Positions 7,937 through 18,473 of a DNA stretch of 64,000 nucleotides are shown here, one piece after another. The translations under genes were made by a program, and so were the position numbers. Source of the stretch: Acuticoccus sp963704595. Lineage in GTDB: Bacteria > Pseudomonadota > Alphaproteobacteria > Rhizobiales > Amorphaceae. Under the pieces are notes generated by a model. The model was not told the origin of the DNA, did no database searches, and saw nothing but the letters and a program-made list of their open reading frames with translations. The stretch lies in assembly GCA_963704595.1 (NCBI GenBank), contig OY969922.1:1426001-1490000 (forward strand). The letters are read 5' to 3'. Position 1 is the stretch's first letter; every line of letters starts with the position of its first letter.

Positions 7937-8990
7937 AGGCGCCCGTGCCGAGCGCGGTGTGGACGATGGTGACGCCCGCAAGGTTCTTGTGCCGAAGGTA
8001 GATCACGCCGAACAGGATGCCGCCGACGGTGGTGATGAAGACCGCGTGCAGACCGAAGTGCAGGTGGAACATGCCGAACAGCACCGACGAGAGCAGGACT
8101 GACTTGAGGCCCCGCTCATCGTCGAGGAAGCGCTGGTAGGAGCTCTGCAGGAAGCCGCGGGCGAGAAGCTCCTGCAGGAAGGCGTGGACGGCGTACGAGA
8201 CGGTGACGGCGAACGGCATCGGCGTCGGCTCGCCGAGCGCCACGCCGAACTCGCCGAGAATGAACTTCGCCGCCGCCATGATGGCAATCAGCCCCGCCGA
8301 GATGACGACGCCTTCGACGGTCGAGCGTCTCAGCCCGCGCGTGGTCAGCCCCAGCTCGGAGACGGGCATCTTCATCCAGATCAGGACGACGAAGAGCGGC
8401 AGGAGGTAGATCGCGAGGTACTGCCAGCCGAAGCGGACGGAGTAGACGTCCACGTCGAACATCTGCCGCGCGATCAGGACGTTGGCGATGGTGCCGAAGC
8501 ACATCGTGGTGATGGAGTAGAGGTAGAAGATGCCGAACTGCTCGCGCTCGCGCAGGCTTGTCACCTCGCGTTCCAGCGCCTCGACGTAACGGTCGTTGTG
8601 GCCGCGCATCCGCGCCACGATGGCGGCGCCGAGGGCGGCCTTGAGGTCGGAGAGGGCGCGGGCGCCGGCCTCGCTCGCGGCGAGCTCGGCGGCGCTGAGG
8701 CGCGACAGCGTGACGTCCGTGAGGGTGCGGACGGAGGCGGAGCGGGGCTGGCCGTCGAGGAACGCCATCTCGCCGACGATCTCGCCGGGGCCGAGTTCGG
8801 CGAGCTGGTGCTCGGCGCCGTCCGGCGAGGCACGGACCACGGCGACCCTGCCGCGCTCGATGCGGAACAGCTCGTCGGGTTTGCCGTGTTCCTCGACGAT
8901 GGTGTGTCCGGCCGGAAGCGTCCGCCGCGTCTCGGCCGCGGCAACGGTCGCGCGGGAGGCGGCTGGGAGTTCGGCGAGGGCTAGGGTCAT
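7917..8990 (-). CDS. Cyclic-nucleotide-binding domain fused to CPBP-family intramembrane protease-like domain
   Basis: A 357-residue two-domain protein. Residues about 15-115 form a cNMP-binding (CRP/PKA-like) domain: LPAGHTIVEEHGKPDELFRIERGRVAVV, then LGPGEIVGEMAFLDGQPRSASV, with the Glu and Arg of the phosphate-binding cassette. A hinge helix follows, then several membrane segments from about residue 150. The C-terminal half has the CPBP (Abi/Rce1-like) motifs: QELLARGFLQ in place of EExxxR, and FGMFHLHFG with the FxxxH motif. The second Glu, Arg and His are kept, but the first Glu is Gln, so activity is uncertain. Convergent overlap with the cation transporter is 20 bases. Confidence 0.85.
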   Translation of the reverse strand: MTLALAELPAASRATVAAAETRRTLPAGHTIVEEHGKPDELFRIERGRVAVVRASPDGAEHQLAELGPGEIVGEMAFLDGQPRSASVRTLTDVTLSRLSAAELAASEAGARALSDLKAALGAAIVARMRGHNDRYVEALEREVTSLREREQFGIFYLYSITTMCFGTIANVLIARQMFDVDVYSVRFGWQYLAIYLLPLFVVLIWMKMPVSELGLTTRGLRRSTVEGVVISAGLIAIMAAAKFILGEFGVALGEPTPMPFAVTVSYAVHAFLQELLARGFLQSSYQRFLDDERGLKSVLLSSVLFGMFHLHFGLHAVFITTVGGILFGVIYLRHKNLAGVTIVHTALGTGAFMFGFL

Positions 8991-9088
8991 CGGTCGTTCG
9001 CGGTGATCTGCATCGCTTGTGCCTTAGCCCAGCTTCGTTGCGAATGGGTAATGTTTCCTGACGCAGCGCGGACGAGGGGCCGGGCACG

Positions 9089-9117
9089 AAAAAGGGGCGC
9101 CGCCGGGGCGCCCCTTT
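9089..9117 (-). terminator. Rho-independent terminator after acnA
   Basis: GGGGCGCC (9094-9101) pairs with GGCGCCCC (9107-9114); on the minus strand the hairpin is followed by five T (9093-9089). The tail is nearly identical to that of the terminator at 5409. Confidence 0.88.
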
Positions 9118-9139
9118 CGTCGTTCGTCCGGTTGCCGGG

Positions 9140-11953
<2,814 letters not shown>

Positions 11954-12061
11954 GGCACCATCTCCTTCATTGGACGAGTTCGAGATTTTGCCGCTATCAA
12001 CGCCTTCTTGGCGCGCCGATCAACCCGGTTCGGATCGAACGCGGTGAATTCATTCGGCAAT

Positions 12062-12658
12062 GTGCGCCTTGAAGGGCGAGACGTGTCGGTGAAGCGAGGC
12101 GGGCGGCTTGTCCTGTCCTCGATCTCCTTCACTGTCGCGGCGGGTGACGCCCTTATTGTGGCTGGGCCGAACGGCGCGGGCAAGTCCACTCTGCTCAGGG
12201 CTGTCGCGGGGCTTTGCGCGCTGGAAGAGGGCTCGATCGCGCTGGAGGGCGCGGCGCTGCCGGCCGATGCGCACCTCGTCGGCCACCAGAACGCGCTGAA
12301 ACCGCAGCAGACCGTGCTCGCCAACCTCGTCTTCTGGGCAACGTGGCAGGGCGGGCCTGAGGCGGCCGAGGAACGCGCCGAGGATGCGCTCGAGGCGGTC
12401 GGCCTCCTGCCGCTCGGCGAGACGCCGGCGCAGTTCCTGTCGCAGGGGCAGCGGCGGCGGCTGGCGCTGGCGCGGCTTCTCGCCACGCCGCGCCCGCTCT
12501 GGCTGCTCGACGAGCCTGTCGCCGGCCTCGATGCCGCCGCCCGCGGCAGGTTCGCCGAGGCGATGGCCGCGCACCGCGCGCAAGGCGGGCTGGTGATGGC
12601 CTCCACGCACGAGCCGCTGGGGCTTGAGGGCGCGCGGACACTGGAACTGTCCCAATGA
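12062..12658 (+). CDS. ccmA: Heme exporter ATP-binding protein CcmA
   Basis: About 198 residues forming one ABC ATPase domain: Walker A GPNGAGKST, signature LSQGQRRRLALARLL, Walker B LWLLDEP, and a switch His in ASTHEP. Small size and sequence match CcmA, which with CcmB and CcmC takes part in releasing holo-CcmE for cytochrome c maturation. I chose GTG 12062 because the ABC fold begins there (RLEGRDVSVKRGG); no clear ribosome site is visible, so the start is moderately uncertain. Stop overlaps the ccmB start by 4 bases. ccmC is not in this window. Confidence 0.88.
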   Translation: MRLEGRDVSVKRGGRLVLSSISFTVAAGDALIVAGPNGAGKSTLLRAVAGLCALEEGSIALEGAALPADAHLVGHQNALKPQQTVLANLVFWATWQGGPEAAEERAEDALEAVGLLPLGETPAQFLSQGQRRRLALARLLATPRPLWLLDEPVAGLDAAARGRFAEAMAAHRAQGGLVMASTHEPLGLEGARTLELSQ

Positions 12659-13314
12659 GCCTCCTCGCGCTGTTCCGGCGCGACATGCGCCTTGCGTGGA
12701 CGGCCGGCGGCGGCGGACCGGTGGGCGTCATCTTCTTTCTGGCGGTGACGGCGGTCGCCCCGTTCGCCGTTGGGCCGGACCTGCCGCTGCTGGCGCGGCT
12801 CGGCCCTGCGCTCCTCTGGATCGCGATCCTTCTCGCGCTGCTTCTGGGGCTGGAGCGGCTGTTTCAGGCCGACGAGGAGGACGGCACCCTCGACCAGCTC
12901 CGCCTTGCGGACGTGCCGCTCGGCCTCATCGTCCTCACCAAGGCGGCCGCGCACTGGAGCGCAGCGGCACTCCCCCTCATCGTCGCGACGCCGTTCGCCG
13001 CGATCCTCCTCAACATGTCGCCCGGCGCGCTTGTCGTGACGCTGGCGAGCTTCCTGATCGGGACGCCGGGGCTCGCACTCATCGGCGCGGTGGGGGCGGC
13101 GGTCGCGGTCTCGCTTCGGCGGGCGGGGGTCCTGATCGCGATCCTCGTCCTGCCGCTCTCGATCCCCTCGGTGATCTTCGGCGTTGCGGCGTGCGAGGCG
13201 TATGCGGCCGGCCGGGACCCGTCACCGCAGCTTGCGATGCTGGGGGCGATCACGCTCGTCTTCCTGGTGCTGGCGCCGATCGCGGCGGCGGCGGCGCTGA
13301 AGGAGATCGACTGA
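12655..13314 (+). CDS. ccmB: Heme exporter membrane protein CcmB
   Basis: A 219-residue inner-membrane protein with about six helices. The family sequence is seen in LFRRDMRLAWTAGGG at the start and LERLFQADEEDGTLDQLRL in the first loop. CcmB is the membrane partner of CcmA in System I cytochrome c maturation. The ATGA overlap with ccmA indicates translational coupling. The next gene (LLM oxidoreductase) starts 100 bases later and is not part of the pathway. Confidence 0.92.
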   Translation: MSLLALFRRDMRLAWTAGGGGPVGVIFFLAVTAVAPFAVGPDLPLLARLGPALLWIAILLALLLGLERLFQADEEDGTLDQLRLADVPLGLIVLTKAAAHWSAAALPLIVATPFAAILLNMSPGALVVTLASFLIGTPGLALIGAVGAAVAVSLRRAGVLIAILVLPLSIPSVIFGVAACEAYAAGRDPSPQLAMLGAITLVFLVLAPIAAAAALKEID

Positions 13315-13414
13315 GCCGGTCCGGCCGCGCGGTTGAAGGTATGTGCTGTAGCACTTACGTTGGGATGAAAGCCGGCTCGCCTCGTGGGCCGGCGCGCAAG
13401 CAGCGGAGTGCAAC

Positions 13415-14422
13415 ATGATCCCCTATTCGGTGCTCGACCTTTCGCCGATCCCCGAAGGCGGGACCGCCGGCGATGCGCTCGCCAACTCGGTGGCCCTGGC
13501 CCGCCACACGGAAGCCGAGGGCTTCAACCGCTACTGGCTCGCCGAGCACCACAACATGCCCGGCATCGCGAGCGCCGCGACGTCCGTCGTGATCGGGCAC
13601 ATCGCTGCGCACACGCAGACGATCCGCGTCGGCTCCGGCGGCATCATGCTCCCCAACCATTCGCCGCTGATGGTCGCCGAACAGTTCGGCACCCTGGCGA
13701 CGCTGTTTCCCGGCCGGATCGACCTCGGCCTCGGCCGTGCGCCGGGGACCGACATGAACACGGCCCGCGCGCTGCGCCGCTCGATGGACAACGCCGACAA
13801 CTTCCCGCAGGACGTGACGGAGCTCCTCGGCTACCTCGAGCCCGCCGACCCGCGTGCGCGCGTGCTCGCGATCCCGGGCGTCGGCACCAAGGTGCCGGTG
13901 TGGATCCTCGGCTCCAGCACCTTTGGCGCGCAGCTCGCGGCGCTGCTGGGGCTGCCTTACGCCTTCGCATCGCACTTCGCGCCGGCCTCGCTGGAGGACG
14001 CGCTTGCGACCTACCGGCAGAATTTCCGGCCGTCGCCGTGGCGCGACACGCCGTACTTCATGCTCGCGGCCAACGTCTTCGGCGGCGAGACCGACGAGGA
14101 GGGGCGTTACCTGATGAGCTCGATGCAGCAGGCGTTCTCGAACCTGCGCACCGGGCAGCCGGGGCCGCTGCCGCGTCCTGTCGAGGACGTCGACGCCGTG
14201 ATCGACCGGCGGATGCGCTCGGCGGTCAACGAGGCGCTCGCGGTCTCGGCGGTCGGCTCGCCGCAGACGGTGCAGAAGATGCTCGGCGTTCTCCTCGACC
14301 GCTACCAGCCGGACGAAATCATCATCACCGGCCAGATCCACGATCAGACGGCGCGGCAGCGCTCGTTCAGCATCGCCGCGGATGCGATGCGCGCTCTTGG
14401 GCAGAAGCGCGCCGCGGCTTAA
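13415..14422 (+). CDS. LLM class flavin-dependent oxidoreductase (luciferase-like)
   Basis: A 335-residue TIM-barrel flavoprotein of the bacterial luciferase superfamily. The N-terminus (IPYSVLDLSPIPEGGTAGDAL), FNRYWLAEHHNMPGIASAAT and GSGGIMLPNHSPLMVAEQFGTL are typical of the subgroup of luciferase-like monooxygenases related to E. coli YhbW. GRIDLGLGRAPGTD forms the flavin/phosphate region. The substrate cannot be inferred. GGAG lies 6 bases before the ATG. It converges with the racemase gene with a 2-base gap. Confidence 0.9.
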   Translation: MIPYSVLDLSPIPEGGTAGDALANSVALARHTEAEGFNRYWLAEHHNMPGIASAATSVVIGHIAAHTQTIRVGSGGIMLPNHSPLMVAEQFGTLATLFPGRIDLGLGRAPGTDMNTARALRRSMDNADNFPQDVTELLGYLEPADPRARVLAIPGVGTKVPVWILGSSTFGAQLAALLGLPYAFASHFAPASLEDALATYRQNFRPSPWRDTPYFMLAANVFGGETDEEGRYLMSSMQQAFSNLRTGQPGPLPRPVEDVDAVIDRRMRSAVNEALAVSAVGSPQTVQKMLGVLLDRYQPDEIIITGQIHDQTARQRSFSIAADAMRALGQKRAAA

Positions 14423-14424
14423 AA

Positions 14425-15123
14425 CTACTTGATGCGCGGGTAGGCGTAGGCGCCGGCCTTGCTCGTCCTGAGGCCGAGGCCTGCCAGCGCCTCGGCCATC
14501 TTGGTCGCCGCGACCACGCCGTCGATCACCGGAACGCCGGCCTCCTCGGTGAGCGCGGCGGCAAGGTCCGCCATGCCGGCGCAGCCGAGAATGACGGCCT
14601 CGGCGCCATCCTCCTGCACCGCCTTCAGCACTTCGGCGCGGACCTTTTCGGCTGCCGCATCTCCCTCATCCTCCAAAGCCAGCACCGGAATTTCCGCCGA
14701 GCGGACGCGGCGGCAGCGGCGGCCCATGCCGTAGTGGTCGGCAAGGTCCTCGATGATGGGGATCGCGCGGGGGAGGGTCGTCACCACCGAGAAGCGGGCG
14801 GAAAGGATCGAGGCGGTCATCATCGCCGCCTCGCAGATGCCGACGACGGGGCGGTCCGTCACCTCGCGGCAGGCGTTGAGGCCGGGATCGTCGAAGCAGG
14901 CGATGACAAAGGCGTCTGCGCCCGCGTCCGCCCCGCGCCTGATTTCGGCGAGCAGCGGCGGGACCGAGACCGCCTCGTCCGAAAACCCCTCGATGGAGGC
15001 CGGCGTGCCTGTGGGGTTGGTGGCGACGATCTCCGTGCCAGGCGCTGCGACCGAGCGCGCCGCGACGGCGATCTTCTCGGTCATCGAGGCGGTGGAGTTG
15101 GGATTGATGACGTGGATCTTCAT
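14425..15123 (-). CDS. Aspartate/glutamate racemase family protein (hydantoin racemase-like)
   Basis: A 232-residue protein of the Asp/Glu/hydantoin racemase superfamily. The start KIHVINPNSTASMTEKI is typical of hydantoin racemases. Two catalytic cysteines are visible: ACFDDPGL (near residue 81) and LGCAGMADL (near residue 180). It inverts a carbon next to a carboxylate or hydantoin ring without a cofactor. It is the last gene of the ABC operon running from 19574, overlapping the permease stop by 4 bases, so the transported compound is probably a hydantoin, an amino acid or a related acid. Confidence 0.87.
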   Translation of the reverse strand: MKIHVINPNSTASMTEKIAVAARSVAAPGTEIVATNPTGTPASIEGFSDEAVSVPPLLAEIRRGADAGADAFVIACFDDPGLNACREVTDRPVVGICEAAMMTASILSARFSVVTTLPRAIPIIEDLADHYGMGRRCRRVRSAEIPVLALEDEGDAAAEKVRAEVLKAVQEDGAEAVILGCAGMADLAAALTEEAGVPVIDGVVAATKMAEALAGLGLRTSKAGAYAYPRIK

Positions 15124-15959
15124 GCCTTGCCTGCGTCCGAGCCGTGCCGCATCTGGCGCCGGCGGATGATGACGAACGCCGCGATGGTAATCCCGATGAC
15201 GAGGAAGGACAGCCCGGTGGTGAGCGTCCCCAGCGCGTAGATCACCGGCGTCGTCGTGTTGGTCTGCATCGCCTGCAGCTCCAGCGGCAGCGTGTTGACC
15301 GCGCCGATCGCCTGCGAGGAGCGGGCGAGCTCGTCATAGGAGAGCGTGAAGCCGAAGAGGGCGATACCGATCAGCGATGGGAGGATGATGGGGATGACCA
15401 CGTAGCGGACCGTCTGCCACGGGCTGGCGCCCTGGTCGCGCGCAGCCTCCTCGAACGAGCGGTCGAACCGGTTGAAGACGGCGAACATGATGAGGAGGCC
15501 GAACGGCAGCGTCCACGTGAGGTGCGCGCCGACGCCGGACGAGTACCAGTGCCGCTCGATCCCCGCGAGCTCGAACCCCGCGCCGATGCCGAGCGAGACC
15601 ACCACCGACGGCATGATGAGGCTGGCGATCGCCACGTAGAGGAGCACGGTGCTGCCGATGAACCGGCGCCGGTAGGCGAGCCCCGCGATGAACGAGATCA
15701 CCACGGTGCAGATCATCACGATCACGCCGAGGCCGAGCGAGCGGCGGAACGCGCCCCAGATGTCCCCGATCGACTGCGGCCCGAACAGCTCCTCGAACCA
15801 GTGCAGCGAAAGCCCGCGCATGGGGAAGGTGAGTCCGCCCTCCGGTCCCTGGAACGAGAGGATCACGATGGTGGCGATCGGGGCGTAGAGGAACAGGACG
15901 AAGAGGATGAAGATCGCCCACATCAGCGCCTTGTAGGGAGGGCCTTCGGTGCTTCTCAT
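15120..15959 (-). CDS. ABC transporter permease, PotC type
   Basis: A 279-residue inner-membrane permease with about six helices. The EAA loop EEAARDQGASPWQTVRYVVIPIILPSL faces the ATPase. Sequence and gene order match the second permease of spermidine/putrescine-type importers, a family that also moves other small cationic or amino acid-like solutes. It is separated from the first permease by 252 bases carrying a long hairpin element, unusual within an operon, and overlaps the racemase gene downstream by 4 bases. Confidence 0.9.
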   Translation of the reverse strand: MRSTEGPPYKALMWAIFILFVLFLYAPIATIVILSFQGPEGGLTFPMRGLSLHWFEELFGPQSIGDIWGAFRRSLGLGVIVMICTVVISFIAGLAYRRRFIGSTVLLYVAIASLIMPSVVVSLGIGAGFELAGIERHWYSSGVGAHLTWTLPFGLLIMFAVFNRFDRSFEEAARDQGASPWQTVRYVVIPIILPSLIGIALFGFTLSYDELARSSQAIGAVNTLPLELQAMQTNTTTPVIYALGTLTTGLSFLVIGITIAAFVIIRRRQMRHGSDAGKA

Positions 15960-16026
15960 GGACGCCTTCCTTCGGCTTGGCGGCCGTAGGGGGCCGTGCC
16001 TTGAAGCTCCCTCCTTAGTCCAGTCT

Positions 16027-16095
16027 CCCGCGGAGCGGGGCGAGCCTCAAGGCACGCTTCGCTCTTCGGCCTTGACCCTCGCCCCGCTCCGCGGG
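16027..16095. repeat. Long inverted-repeat (hairpin) element inside the ABC operon
   Basis: A perfect 18-base inverted repeat (16027-16044 with 16078-16095; core CCGCGGAGCGGGG) encloses an inner perfect 7-base stem, TCAAGGC (16047-16053) with GCCTTGA (16069-16075). The flanks are low-complexity and G-rich on the plus strand (16096-16190). It looks like a dispersed intergenic hairpin element of the REP/BIME kind rather than a terminator, since no T-run follows. No second copy was noticed in the window. The rest of the 252-base gap holds no gene that I can see. Confidence 0.8.
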
Positions 16096-16211
16096 TTGGG
16101 GGAGGGGTCGGCTCCGCCGGAATGTCGCTGCAGAAGGAAGACACGCCTCCGGCGGGTCTTCCACCGGAATGGAGAGGGGGAGCGCGGTGGGGTCGGAGGG
16201 TCGCCTGCACG

Positions 16212-17075
16212 TCAGAGCTCCTTGCGGATGTCGACGATGCGGATGAGCGCGATGATCATCAGGATCGTGATGCCGAGGAGGACGACGGCATTGGCCGCGG
16301 CCGGCGGGAACTGGAGATAGCTGAGCTCGGTCTGGATGCTCTTGCCGATGGACGGGATCTGCCCGCCGCCGAGCACCGAGACCGTGATGAAGTCCCCCAT
16401 CACGATGGCGACCACGAAGATCGAGCCGATGGCGATGCCGGGCTTGGTCAGCGGCAGGACGACGTTCCAGAGGATCTGGAGGCTGGAGGCGCCCTGATCC
16501 TTGGCCGCTTCGATCAGAGATTTGTCGATCCGGGCCATGGAGTTGAAGATCGGGACGATCATGAACAGCGTGTAGAGGTGGACGTAGCCCAGGATCACCG
16601 CGAACTCGGAGAAGAGCAGCCACTCCTGCGGCTCGTCGACGATGCCGAGCGACATCAGCGCCTGGTTGATGAGGCCGTTGCGACCGAGGAACGGGATCCA
16701 GGAGATCATGCGGATCACGTTCGAGGTCCAGAACGGGATCGTGCAGATCAGGAAGCAGACGAGCTGCGTCGGCACGCTCTTGAGGTAGAACGCCAGGAAG
16801 TGCGCGATGGTGAAGCCGAGCACCAGCGTGATCGCCCAGGTGATGACGCAGAATTTGAAGGTGGCGGCGTAGGTCCGGTACGTGGTCGGCGAGGAGAAGA
16901 CGTCCTCGTAGTTGAAGGTCACGAAGTCCGGGATGAGGATGTCGTAGGTCTGGTAGTCGAAGAACGAGACCACCGCCACGAGGCAGATCGGCAGGATGAA
17001 GAAGACCGCGAAGACCGCCGCCATCGGCAGCGCCTGGACGTAGGCGACGGCGCGGGAGGGAAGTGAACGGGCCAT
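16212..17075 (-). CDS. ABC transporter permease, PotB type
   Basis: A 287-residue inner-membrane permease with about six helices. The EAA motif is IEAAKDQGASSLQILWNVVLPLTKPGI near residue 190. It starts after a short cytoplasmic lead (MARSLPSRAVAYVQ). It pairs with the permease at 15120-15959 to form the channel of a polyamine-type importer. It is transcribed after the binding-protein gene, from which a 10-base-stem hairpin separates it. Confidence 0.9.
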   Translation of the reverse strand: MARSLPSRAVAYVQALPMAAVFAVFFILPICLVAVVSFFDYQTYDILIPDFVTFNYEDVFSSPTTYRTYAATFKFCVITWAITLVLGFTIAHFLAFYLKSVPTQLVCFLICTIPFWTSNVIRMISWIPFLGRNGLINQALMSLGIVDEPQEWLLFSEFAVILGYVHLYTLFMIVPIFNSMARIDKSLIEAAKDQGASSLQILWNVVLPLTKPGIAIGSIFVVAIVMGDFITVSVLGGGQIPSIGKSIQTELSYLQFPPAAANAVVLLGITILMIIALIRIVDIRKEL

Positions 17076-17103
17076 AGGATCCTGGCGCTGGTCTCTCGTG
17101 GAT

Positions 17104-17128
17104 CGGGCCGCGCAGGATGCGCGGCCCG
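17104..17128 (-). promoter_or_regulatory. Hairpin after the binding-protein gene
   Basis: A perfect 10-base stem CGGGCCGCGC / GCGCGGCCCG with a 5-base loop lies between the binding-protein stop (17154) and the permease start. There is no T-run on the minus strand, so it would act as an mRNA-stabilising or attenuating element rather than a full terminator. Confidence 0.6.
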
Positions 17129-17153
17129 TTTCGTCGTCGCAACCGGCCCTTGA

Positions 17154-18440
17154 TCAGGCGGCGATAAAGTCGTTCCAGCGGCGGACCATGTAGCGGTCCT
17201 CGTCCATCACCGCGTTCCAGCAGGCGACTGCGCCCATCCGCTCGATGAAGGAGCCGCCGTCGCGCACGTCGCCGACCGCGCCGAGTTCCTGCCCGGTGGG
17301 GGAGACGATCGGGGCTGTGGCCGCCTTGCCTTCCATCCAGTAGTTCCACTCGTTCTCGGTCATGTTCTCTTTCGCGGTATCGAGAACCGCGGTGTAGTAG
17401 CCCTGACGGTTGAGGAACGCGCCGACCCAGCCCGACAGATACCAGTTGATGAAGTCGTACGCCGCATCGCGCGTCTTGCCGTCGACGTGGGCCGGCACGG
17501 TGAGACCCGAGGCCCAGGCGCGGTAACCTTCCTTGAGCGGCTGGTAGACGCACGGGATGCCCTGCGCCTTCACGGCGGTGACGGCGGGCGACCACATCGA
17601 CTGGATGACCACTTCGCCCGACGCCATCAGGTTGACGCTTTCGTTGAAGTCCTTCCAGAAGGCGCGGAACTGGCCGGCCTTCTTGGCTTCGGTCATGAGA
17701 TCAATGGTCTTGTCGATCTCCTCCTTCGTCATGTTGCCCTTGTCGCCGTAGGTGATCTCGCCCATCGCCTCGGCGACCATCGCGGCATCCATGATGCCGA
17801 TGGACGGCACGTTGATGATCGCCGACTTGCCCTTGAACTCGGGGTTCAGAAGCTCGGCCCAGCTTTCGATCGGGCGGCCGATGAGGTCGGGCCGGATGCC
17901 GAGCGTGTCGGCGTTGTAGACCGTCGGGATCGCCGTCATGAACTGGGTTTCGCCGCTCGCGAACGACTTGCCGCCCTGTTCCTCGAGGAAGCCGACCTCG
18001 TAGGGGTCGGTGCCCTGGTCGGTGGCCTTGCTGCCGTCCGGCATCTCGCCCTTGGTGAAGATCGGCACGATCTGGTCGTAATATTTGATCTTGGTCGTAT
18101 CCATGCCGAGGATGGTGCCGGCGGGGATGATCTTCTTCAGCATCCAGTATTCGGCGTCGAGGAGGTCGAACGACGTCGGCTGCGTCACGGCGCGGCGGAC
18201 GACGTCGTCCGACGTCAGTGTCGTGTACTCGATGGTGATGCCGAGATCTTCCTTCGCCTTCTGCGCAATCTCGTTGTAGGCGTTCACGCCGGTGCCGGCG
18301 AGGCGGAGCGTGACGCCTTCCTGCGCGTGGACCGCGGGCGCGAACAGCGCGGAGCCGGTGGTGGCGACGGTGCCCGCTGCGATGGCAGTGGTCTTGAGGA
18401 ACGCGCGCCGGTCGAGGCCGGACTTGATGGGGTTCGTCAT
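17154..18440 (-). CDS. ABC transporter substrate-binding protein, polyamine type, Tat-exported
   Basis: A 428-residue periplasmic binding protein. The N-terminus carries a twin-arginine signal (DRRAFLKTTA, then an Ala/Gly-rich hydrophobic stretch, cleavage near AVHAQE). The mature part is a PotD/PotF-like extracellular solute-binding fold (TYNAD-like segment IPTVYNADTLGI; WAELLNPEFKGK). I prefer ATG 18440 over the adjacent ATG 18443 because AGGAG then lies about 7 bases upstream. It is second in the operon after the ATPase. Ligand unknown; the racemase at the operon end suggests an amino acid or hydantoin derivative. Confidence 0.88.
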   Translation of the reverse strand: MTNPIKSGLDRRAFLKTTAIAAGTVATTGSALFAPAVHAQEGVTLRLAGTGVNAYNEIAQKAKEDLGITIEYTTLTSDDVVRRAVTQPTSFDLLDAEYWMLKKIIPAGTILGMDTTKIKYYDQIVPIFTKGEMPDGSKATDQGTDPYEVGFLEEQGGKSFASGETQFMTAIPTVYNADTLGIRPDLIGRPIESWAELLNPEFKGKSAIINVPSIGIMDAAMVAEAMGEITYGDKGNMTKEEIDKTIDLMTEAKKAGQFRAFWKDFNESVNLMASGEVVIQSMWSPAVTAVKAQGIPCVYQPLKEGYRAWASGLTVPAHVDGKTRDAAYDFINWYLSGWVGAFLNRQGYYTAVLDTAKENMTENEWNYWMEGKAATAPIVSPTGQELGAVGDVRDGGSFIERMGAVACWNAVMDEDRYMVRRWNDFIAA

Positions 18441-18473
18441 CATCTGCTCCTGTCTTGTGCTTTTGATTAATTG

